DNA of 64,000 nt from the NCBI RefSeq assembly GCF_000372725.1, contig NW_005196756.1, forward strand, positions 1,348,229-1,412,228. Direction: 5' to 3'. The notes under the pieces are model-generated. The model ran no database searches. It saw nothing but the letters and a program-made list of their open reading frames with translations, and had not been told where the DNA came from. Source of the DNA: Emiliania huxleyi CCMP1516. Lineage: Eukaryota; Haptophyta; Isochrysidales; Noelaerhabdaceae. This document shows, in pieces, positions 56,576-64,000 of the stretch; within the stretch, counting starts at the first letter, position 1, and each line of letters begins with the position of its first letter. The translations under genes and the position numbers were made by a program.

Positions 56576-58643
56576 TGTAAAGCAGGTGTAATGCAGGCGA
56601 TGCATGCGAATGCAAAAAATGCAATGCATGGGCAAAACCCCTCACAGCGGCCGCCTCCGCCTGCCATGTCGTGCGCTCGGCGTCGCCCTCGGGCAGAAGA
56701 CTCGCGTGCTCTAGTTGAGCACTTGAGCACTGGATAGGGTCGATTCCGCGTGGTACGGGACCCCTCGATCGTCTCGCCCTCCCTCTCTGCTCTAGTTTAC
56801 TAGCGAGCTGCCCGAGCTCGGCGCAGTACTCGCGCAGTCGCTTGGCCTGTTGGCGACCGTTCTGCTCTGCATACGTGTCTAGTGCGCTTGTAAGACTTAT
56901 GCGTCTCCCCCGCCACCATTTCTGCCAAGAAATGGCTACGGCCGAGGCGGAGAGTCGCGTCTCGCGTCGCGGCATACGCCGTATGCAGCGCCTCGGCGCA
57001 CTGCCTGCGCTGAGTCTTTGGGAGTCTTGACACGATGCGTCCCGAAAGCGTGCTGCATGTTGTCCCCCGACGCCAGGAAGTCTACCGCGCCAACCAGCTT
57101 TGAGTGGGGGAGAGTTCCAAGGTCGCCCCCGCCTTTGAGCCGCCATTTCTCCGTCTTACTCACAGCTGGCGTCTGGCCGCTGAGCCAGATGCACGCGTGC
57201 CACTTAGCATATCGCCACCGGTATCTGGTCAGTGGCCCGACTCCGGCCTCACCCAACTGAAACTCGAAGCATTCATTAAAGATGCGAAGCGAGTACCCGG
57301 CGGTGAGCGGCGAGAGGATCTGAGCCAGCACACGTACTGGCTCCTTTCGCTGCTCTGCACATATGTACGAATAGACCAGGCTTTTGGCCATCGGACTCTG
57401 CGCAATTAAATCGAGCAGTCGACGGCCCCGTGGCGGCGTCGAGGTCGCGAGCGCGGAGCGGAGGCCGGCTCCAGCGCTGCTATCCGGCCATGAGCGCTTC
57501 GGTACGGCGGAAAGGGCTGCAGCCGTTGCCAGTGGATCTGGCGCGAGCGCGTCTAGCACGTGGTAGACGGCGACAGAGCCCGCCTGCATTAGGTTGCGGC
57601 GCCTCCAGACGTCGCGCTCATGTTTGAGAGACCCATGTCAAACCTGCGGTCCAGCAGCGATGCCGGTAGCTTGTGGCCTGCCTCATCCGTAAGAGGCACG
57701 CCGAGGGCGGTCAAGATGCCTTGGAGCGTCAAACGCGGCCGCGGTGGAGGTGGCGGCGGTGGCAGAGCCGGTGGCGCACTGCACGACACCTCCATTGGCT
57801 CGGGCGGTGCTGATCCGCTCCGCGTCTGCCGATACTGACTGTCGAGGAGAAGGCGAGTCCGGCTGAATCCGAGCGGCGCGGGAGCTTTGCGGTCGGCCAC
57901 CGGCGTGGTCAACTCGTCCAGCTGATGCACCGGGTCGTAATCCAACTGGTTGGCGCCAAACGCGAGTCACGGCACCGCCCACCCTTTTGCGTCGTTATTT
58001 TGGCAACGAGCAAGTGGGCCGCGCCCGGCTGATGCTCCGCGAGGTAGTCATTCAGAGCAGACTGGATAGCACTGCCTCGGCCGTTGAGACCGGCCGCAGT
58101 CATCAGCGCCGTCACCTCACTGTGGTGGAGGCCGAGCCGCTCGGAAATGACATAGTCGCGAGAGACCCACTCAGGCGCTTCATCTGCGGCGAGCCATACG
58201 CCCTGCGGAATGGCAAAGCTGCCCGGTCGAGAGAGCACGCCGTTCCCGGGTCCGAAAAAATCGAGAAAAAATGGGTCCGCGTTTGATCTTGTGATCTCTG
58301 CAGTTCCCATGCCCCAAACATGTCCCCAACACGGGGGCATGCACTCCGCAGCCTCAAATCCCGCTGTGTCGCTACCCGTGTTTTCACACCCAAAAAGAAA
58401 GAAAGAAAACAGACAACCCAAACGAGGGATAGGGGAGGAGGACAGGGTCCACACCTGCACGAGCAGGATTTTGGAAGGACGATCAGGGGCACAGCCACAG
58501 GTGGGCTCTCCTGCTCCTGACAAGGGACACGACAGGCTCGCAGCGGGTTGGTGTACAGCGCATGTGCAGCCCATGTGCAGCTCAAACGCGCATGAGCTCG
58601 CCTTCCCCGCGCTACTCTCACCAAGCACCCACCACAGCTCCAC
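56562..58643 (-). other. Unrecognised coding remnants, several frames
   Basis: Three minus-strand segments read like protein: about 58300-57990 (containing EAPEWVSRDYVISERLGLHH), about 57945-57590 (proline-rich, then LTLQGILTALGVPLTDEAGH) and 57589-56936 (218 codons, containing RYRWRYAKWHACIWLSGQTP). A fourth, about 57000-56700, holds SWQKWWRGRRISLTSALDTY. I recognise no family and no catalytic motif. The pieces do not form one continuous gene as written. They could be exons of an unknown gene or an old inserted element; I cannot tell which. Confidence 0.4.
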
Positions 58644-59364
58644 AGGCGCGTGGCAGTTTTTGCGTAGTTTGCGATTTGCGTGGGCGACCCGCTGCGGGTT
58701 GGTGTACAGCGCTAGGCACCCCAGACCGCCGCCAGGTGCAGTTCACGGCGCAGGCTGTTGGTTCCTCATCTCCATCGGCGTGCGGCGACTGCCTTTTCCA
58801 CTGCTGTTGCGGCTGCTGCGCGGTCACCCAGGACCTGAAGGAGGCCCACATCCGCGATCTGGGGTCGTCATCATCATCAATGTGCGAGGTCTGGAGGCGA
58901 CCGAGATGGCCCGCTGAAGCGAGCGCACACCTCTCGGCGGCTAGCAAGCGATGTGACGTCCCTTGGCAAAGCAGGGCGGGCCGTCGCATGAGCCGCGCGA
59001 GGCGCGCGCCGCGTCCCGGCGAGGGGCGAGGACGCGGGTGGGGGGGGGGGGGGGGGGGAGACGAAAGGTGGGGATGCGGGGGCGGGCGAGTCGACGCCGC
59101 CAGCGTGGAGGGCACCCTCACGCGGACTGGAAAGAAAGGTGTAGACAACTGCTGAGTGTTTGTTTTGTCTCTGTCGCATGTCTGCCTGCGGAATGGGAAA
59201 TCGGATGAACAAGCCCGAGTACGGGGTCGAACGGGGCCAGGCCGCACGAGGCGCGCAGCGCTTGGCCGCTAGGCGGTTGCTTGGGGCGTTGGCCGTTTGG
59301 GTTGATGCTTGATCGCGATTCGTGTGTGAAACTGAATGCCGCGGCTGCCGTGCGGCTGGGGCAG

Positions 59365-59405
<41 letters not shown>

Positions 59406-59440
59406 CACTCCCTCCGGGAGAAGCTTTTTTGCGGCGTTTT
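58644..59440. other. Non-coding stretch with microsatellites
   Basis: No recognised gene. A run of about 19 G lies at 59040-59058 and a (GA)n run at 59368-59402. The 19-base GCGGGTTGGTGTACAGCGC occurs at about 58543 and again at about 58694. Confidence 0.6.
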
Positions 59441-59491
59441 ATGTCGGCTCGTGCTCGCTTTTTTACTCTGTCCTGGACAGACGAGAGGGGC

Positions 59492-60706
59492 ATGGGTTCA
59501 TCGCCTCCTAACGCGTCGCCTGTCCCAATCGCCTTCACCTACACCTACGCGAGGCAGCCTCCCGGGTGCTGTGGCGGCTACTACGACGACCCTGCCAACA
59601 CCATTCTGAGCGACGGCGTCAAGCCCAGCAGCATCACACGGTCCAACTGCGTGGAGTTTGACCTCTCCTCCCATGCCTACCAGCCGACAATTGACCTGGG
59701 AGATGAGTACGCGGTAAGCTCGCTTGAGCTTTCGTACGTTGCCGCGCCAGGCTGGGGCAAGTATGCGCCCTCAAAAGTGGCCGTCTCGTGTCTCTCGGCA
59801 TCGGTGCCGCTGCCGCACCAGGCGACCTCGAGCGTAGAATTCTCAGACCTGTCGAACTCGGGCGGGCACACGGTCAGCGTTGACCTCACGCGGTGCGGGC
59901 GCGTGCGCTACATCACGCTCGAGCAGGTCAAGCCATCTCGCGGCCATACCAACGTCGGCGAGCTAGTCGTCCTCGGCTGGAAACACTCGTCACCGCCACC
60001 GCCACCTCTTCCGTACCCGCCGCGCCCGCCTCCGTGCGACTCATACAGCGCCGTGCGGTACGTGTGCTCGTCGAATGACGGCTCCGGCTATCACGGCTTC
60101 ACGGGCAGCTACCGAACTTACCTCGGGCGGCCCGGCTCCTCCGCGGCCTGCCGCGCGCTGTGCGAGGCGCAGAGCGAGGCGGGCTGCTGCGAGTGGCGCT
60201 CGACCAACCACTGCAACTGGAAGCGGAATGCCCGTCTGTTCTACTCGGCGGGACACACGGACACGACGAGCTTCCTGTGCTCTGTTGCGCCGCCGCCGCC
60301 ATCGCCACACCCACCGCCGCCGCCGCCATCGCCACACCCACCGCCACCACACCCACCGCCGCCGCCGCCACACCCACCGCCGCCGCCGCCGCCGTCGCCG
60401 TCATGGTTCTTCGACACCGGGGTCGCCGCCTCCCTCTCCATGGAGCCCCCCGCCATTCTGCTTCTCCTGATTCCGTTGGCCCTGGGCGCGCTCCTGGCGA
60501 TGTTGCTGGGCTGCTGCATCATCCGGGAGGTGCGCTCGCTACGCGGTCGCGGTCGCGCGCGAGGGGGGGGGGGGGTCCACGTCACGCTCCCCCACTCGAC
60601 TGTCGGGAGACAGCCCCTCTTCAAGCCGCGCGGTGAGTCTGCCCGCAGGCTCGCTCTCTCGAGCATGTTCTCCTCCGGCTCATTGCGGGCGCCGCCCTCG
60701 CCGTGA
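59492..60706 (+). CDS. Probable membrane-anchored surface protein: discoidin-like and PAN-like domains, Pro-rich stalk, TM helix
   Basis: Start chosen at ATG 59492; another in-frame ATG lies at 59441 and the frame is open to 59336. An N-terminal beta-sandwich of discoidin/F5-8C flavour (about 59520-59985) runs from FTYTYARQPPGCCGGYYDDP to RYITLEQVK. A proline hinge precedes a Cys-rich segment (about 60030-60285, CRALCEAQSEAGCCEWRS) resembling a PAN/apple domain. A long PPPPPSPHPPPP stalk (60285-60400) and a strong hydrophobic helix (ILLLLIPLALGALLAMLLGC, about 60455-60515) follow, then a basic cytosolic tail. No signal peptide is visible, so a 5' exon is probably missing. A good donor (GTGAGT at 60632) suggests that splicing, not the stop at about 60704, ends the true exon. 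Confidence 0.6.
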   Translation: MGSSPPNASPVPIAFTYTYARQPPGCCGGYYDDPANTILSDGVKPSSITRSNCVEFDLSSHAYQPTIDLGDEYAVSSLELSYVAAPGWGKYAPSKVAVSCLSASVPLPHQATSSVEFSDLSNSGGHTVSVDLTRCGRVRYITLEQVKPSRGHTNVGELVVLGWKHSSPPPPPLPYPPRPPPCDSYSAVRYVCSSNDGSGYHGFTGSYRTYLGRPGSSAACRALCEAQSEAGCCEWRSTNHCNWKRNARLFYSAGHTDTTSFLCSVAPPPPSPHPPPPPPSPHPPPPHPPPPPPHPPPPPPPSPSWFFDTGVAASLSMEPPAILLLLIPLALGALLAMLLGCCIIREVRSLRGRGRARGGGGVHVTLPHSTVGRQPLFKPRGESARRLALSSMFSSGSLRAPPSP

Positions 60707-61481
60707 TCGTCTACTCGTACGAGGTCGCGCTCTACTTCGGCGCCGCCCTCGAGTACAGAGGCGCCCTCGTCTACTCGTCCTTCGTCGCCGCCCTCTCGAG
60801 CAGCGTCGAGCTCGTCGCCGCCCTCTCGCTGGCGCGATCCGGCCGACGGCACGCGCGCGCACGTCGACCGCGGCCTTGTACCTCATGGCTGGCGCGGCGT
60901 CGGGACTCGCCCTGGCGGCCGTCGTCATCTACTCCCACTTGCCTGCCGGCTTCCTGTCCGACGTGGTCGAGCCGGGCGCGGCCCTCTGCCTGGTGCGAGA
61001 ATGCAATCTGACTCCCAAGGCCTCTCCCCTCAGAGGACAGAGCTCTCCCACCCACCCGGCCCGCCTCGCAGACGTGTTCGGCGCTAGTGCTCGCCTACTA
61101 CGCGAGCACGCAGTCCCGCCGCTGCCTCTCTTCGTCGGACGCTCTCATCGGAGTGCTGGGCCGTCCCGACGCCGTCGAGATGATTGTGCCGTGCGGAGTG
61201 CCGGCGCTCCCGTTGGCCGATGCCGACAAGCCCCCCTGCAGCACTCACATGCTTACACCTCAACCGCCGCCCGTTGCCGCAGGTGATAGTACCTCTCGCC
61301 CAGGTCACTCCCGCTCCAACGTCTGCCGCTCAGTCTGGCGCTGCCGCCGGCGAGGCGAGGTGCGACTTGGACCCGTCCTCCTCGATCCCAATCTACTCGC
61401 CGGAGGTGCTGTCCGCCCCGCTGCGCATGTCAGACGTGCGCATGGCACCAGCAATGGGGTCGCAGCAAGAAGAATGCTAAA
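60690..61481 (+). CDS. Possible 3' exons of the membrane protein, or a separate small membrane protein
   Basis: Two well-joined exons are visible. The first ends at 60990 with LYLMAGAASGLALAAVVIYS (a probable TM helix) and GAALCL before a GTGCG donor. The second starts at 61071 after CTCGCAG with TCSALVLAYYASTQSRR. The last exon begins at about 61282 after TTGCCGCAG (VIVPLAQVTPAPTS) and ends QQEEC before TAA at 61479-61481. It is in frame if the preceding intron starts at a GC donor near 61203. Another hydrophobic stretch (LIAGAALAVIVYSYEVALYF) precedes in a different frame at 60680-60740, so the link upstream is unsolved. No family is recognised. Confidence 0.4.
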
Positions 61482-62113
61482 TACTAACGCTAAGTGGGCT
61501 GCGGGCGGTTTGGGGCGCGCCGCCGCGCCCCCCCCCCCCTCGACCCCCCCCACGCGCGCGTCCGACTCTCCGACAAGGGTTAAAACAAGGTTAAAAACAC
61601 CTGGCACTGACACGCTGCCTTTGATTGGGGCGACCACCGGCAGTATCGTTGCGTCGTTCCGCGTCGGCGGCGCCGGCGCCGGCGGCAGTGCCAGTGGCAG
61701 CGCCAAGACGTCTTTGATGGCGGCGTTTGGCTTCTCGCGCGTGCGGTCCTGGTCACATTGAGCTGCGCATCGAGGAGGATGTTCGCCGCCTATCACAGAT
61801 CGACATGTGAAGAGGACCACGTCGTGTTGAGCTGGGCGTTGAAGAGGAGGGTGCGGAGGGAGGGGAGCGAGGCTCCTTCGGCGGCGTTCTGCCGAGAATC
61901 TCGCGCCGCGCATCCTCGCTGAGGGCTGACGAGTGAGGATTGGCGTTCAGGTGCTGGCCGCACGACATCTCGAGCCAAGGCGCAAAGTGGGAGAGCACCT
62001 ATCCACAGTCGCACGCGTGAAGCAACACGTGTGCACACCTCATTGGCGCGAGCCAGGGCGCGGGGAGTGCATTCGCTCCTCTCCTCGCGCCGCCATATCT
62101 CCCACCCCAGATC
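61482..62113. other. Intergenic stretch, no confident gene
   Basis: Contains C runs at 61528-61555. A short plus-strand frame ends at 61761 with a Gly/Ala/Ser-rich segment (61590-61760) that I could not assign. Confidence 0.5.
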
Positions 62114-63551
62114 TCAGCCTCGCAGCTCACGTGCATGTGCGCGTGCCTCTGCCGTCTCCTCGCATCGCTCTAGCACGCCGACCACACATCGGCTCGCGCG
62201 GTGCAGCGTCCGGTCGAGCACGCCCACGACGTCCATGCTCCAGCCGGCCGCGCCGCAGCTCGCGCCATTCTCGGCCGTGAGCCGGTTCACGCGTGCCTAC
62301 GACTCGGGCCATCTGGGCATCTCAGGGGGGGGTTTGCCCCCCCCCCCCCCCCTCGGGTAATGTCGGCGCGCCTCGTTGGTGCCGGCATCGGAGAAGAGCC
62401 GCAGCGGCTCATTGTTGCAGCCCTCCCCGAAGGTGCTCATCCCCGTGGCGAGCGCCTGTTCGCACCGGCAGCTGTGAGGAGTCGCTCATCCCGTGCCCGA
62501 GGCGGCTCCTCTTTGACGCCTCTCGCAGTTGCGAGGCGCTGTAGGAGGCAAGGTCCTTGACCTGCAAGGTGTGGTGGGAAAGCTGTTGCGCTGAGACGTT
62601 TTGACGTCGAGGCCGTTGCCCCGTCTTCGTTTCTTCTCCACCATCCGGTACGACCTGGCGTGCCGCGGACACTAGCGTCATGCCTGCCCCCTCCTGGCAA
62701 GCGTGTACGGGGCGTCTAGGAAGGCGTCTAGGATCTGTCTAGGAGGCGTCGAGCAGGCGCGTGCCAGCATGAGGCGACACGCGAGACCGGCTCGCGGAAG
62801 ACCGTGAAGCAGTGCATCTGCGGGTGGCGGCGCCACCGACGTGGATGCCCTGCTGCCGGAGCAACGCCTTCTGCACCGACGCCCAGTACAGATGGCCGCC
62901 GTATACGGCAGAGAAGGGCGGGTGCGGAGGCGCGTAGCAGCTCTCGCACGGCACCCTGTTGGAGCAGGGCACCCACGAGGAGAGGGAATGCTTCTTGGCG
63001 GAGTAGACCATTTGAGTGCGGATGGTACTGCCGCCCGTCTTGCGCTGGTGGAAAAAGACAAACGGATGCTTCTTGTGCGTACGCGGCGCGGTTGCCACTG
63101 GGAGCCGTGCCGCCGCCTCTGGGGCGGCGGCCCCGTACATGGCGACCACAGCCTCCAGGCTGCCGCACTCACGGGCCCCTGTCCACCGCGAGGAGGCTGG
63201 CTGCGCCGAGCCCTGGTTCTTGATTGATTCCCACGCGGAAGAGTGGTAGGTTGGATGCTCCGGTGGCGACACGAGGCGGCTGTCTCCCGCATGAGGTGTT
63301 CGATTTACTTGGATGGGCGGCACTCGAGGATGCAGCGTCATTGGCGCGTTAGGATGCGTAGATTCTCCACCAGCTGCGGCGAGGACAGCGAGGCTGGCGG
63401 GCTGCGGAGGAGGGAGTGGTGGCGCCGTTGTGCGTACGAGCGTGAGACCCACCCAGCCCAACACCGCGTTGGCGACAACAGCGATCAGAAGGGCGACGGC
63501 AGAATTCAGAAGGGCCGGGCCATGTGAGCACGAACGGCGCGAAAACGACAC
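62114..63551 (-). CDS. Sulfotransferase-like protein, multi-exon, probable type II membrane protein
   Basis: The first exon runs from about 63551 down to about 62775. It has a hydrophobic anchor (LLNSAVALLIAVVANAVLGW), a variable stalk, then FVFFHQRKTGGSTIR, the 5'-PAPS-binding loop, and near 62800 HCFTVFREPVSRV, the 3'-phosphate-binding motif. Later exons 62561-62520, 62455-62372 and 62296-62114 (stop TGA 62114-62116) join in phase 0. They give GEGCNNEPLRLFSD and a C-terminal helix typical of carbohydrate sulfotransferases of the uronyl/heparan type. Two introns start with GC (GAG|gcgtc, GAG|gcgcg). The frame starts at 63551 with GTG, so the real ATG is probably upstream. Exon structure between 62775 and 62562 is unsolved, and the reading frame slips by one base near 62815, possibly a sequence error. 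Likely Golgi; substrate unknown. Confidence 0.7.
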
Positions 63552-64000
63552 CGATGCGACCGAGCTTGAGCGCTCGAGGCGTGGCCGGGAAGAAATTGAA
63601 TATTCTTATCTTCTGCCTTGCCTCCGACGCTAGAGACAGTCACCACGGATACATACGTCCGTGGGAGTGCCCCCCACCCCCACCTGCCCTGCTTACACAG
63701 GATAGCATGCCCCGAGAACGGCGACATTTGGCGGGGGGAACCAGGGAAGGAGGTTCGGGTTAGTCTTTCTTTTTTGTCCTTCTCGAGGGAATGTTCTCTC
63801 GGCTTTGCTTTATGGCCCTTTCCCTACGCGCACCCCCCAGGGCTAGGGCTCTCTAGCCCGTGTAACCCGAGATGCCGATCAGGGCTTGACGACCCACTGC
63901 TTCAGCCTCCAAGGTTTCAAGCGCGTGGCTACGCCGACCCCACTCACGGAGTGGCGAGATGAGCTTTAGAGAGTCTTAGTCTTAGAGTGCCTTTTTACTG
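63552..64000. other. Right flank of the window
   Basis: Presumed upstream region of the sulfotransferase-like gene. No gene, RNA or strong repeat recognised. Confidence 0.5.

Noticed and set aside
63840-63975. Possible structural RNA near the right edge
   Set aside because: I compared it by eye with U1, U2, U6, 5S and tRNA consensus boxes and found no match.

Overview
The window looks like nuclear DNA from a haptophyte alga, most likely Emiliania (Gephyrocapsa) huxleyi or a close relative. The evidence is the very high GC content, dense micro- and minisatellites inside introns, spliced genes in which many introns start with GC instead of GT, a giant modular polyketide synthase (PKS), a eukaryotic cell-cycle transcription factor (E2F partner DP) and F-box/RCC1 proteins. 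A 656-base run of N shows it is a draft assembly. The species is an inference; the eukaryotic algal nature is well supported.

Positions 2-40174 (+) are one uninterrupted reading frame of over 13,380 codons, open at the left edge of the window. It is the C-terminal part of a giant PKS. I count the tail of one module, eight KS-bearing modules and a terminal thioesterase. None of the eight has an acyltransferase: KS runs straight into DH, or into a linker in the last module. The enzyme must therefore be loaded by an AT outside the visible part, probably in trans. Five modules are fully reducing (KS-DH-ER-KR-ACP), one lacks ER, one lacks ER and has a decayed DH, and the last carries a C-methyltransferase and a dead KR before ACP and TE. 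The predicted chain is mostly saturated, with one clear alkene-forming step and an alpha-methyl group added at the final extension. Blocks of more than 2 kb are almost identical between modules, the mark of recent duplication or gene conversion.

Convergent to the PKS and 387 bases away, an eight-exon minus-strand gene (40562-43758) encodes a 424-residue glycosyltransferase-like protein. I could rebuild it exon by exon; four of its seven introns use GC donors. Next comes a repeat-rich stretch (43759-45940), then an F-box/RCC1-repeat gene (+), a further non-coding repeat stretch, an E2F-partner DP gene (+) interrupted by the N gap, and a second F-box/RCC1 gene on the minus strand, a paralog of the first in inverted orientation.

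The right end has unrecognised coding remnants on the minus strand (56560-58640), a probable membrane-anchored surface protein (+, from about 59492), and a multi-exon sulfotransferase-like gene (minus, 62114-63551). A PKS, a glycosyltransferase and a sulfotransferase in one 64 kb window could be chance in a eukaryote, but all three fit the making and decorating of a complex polyketide or glycan.
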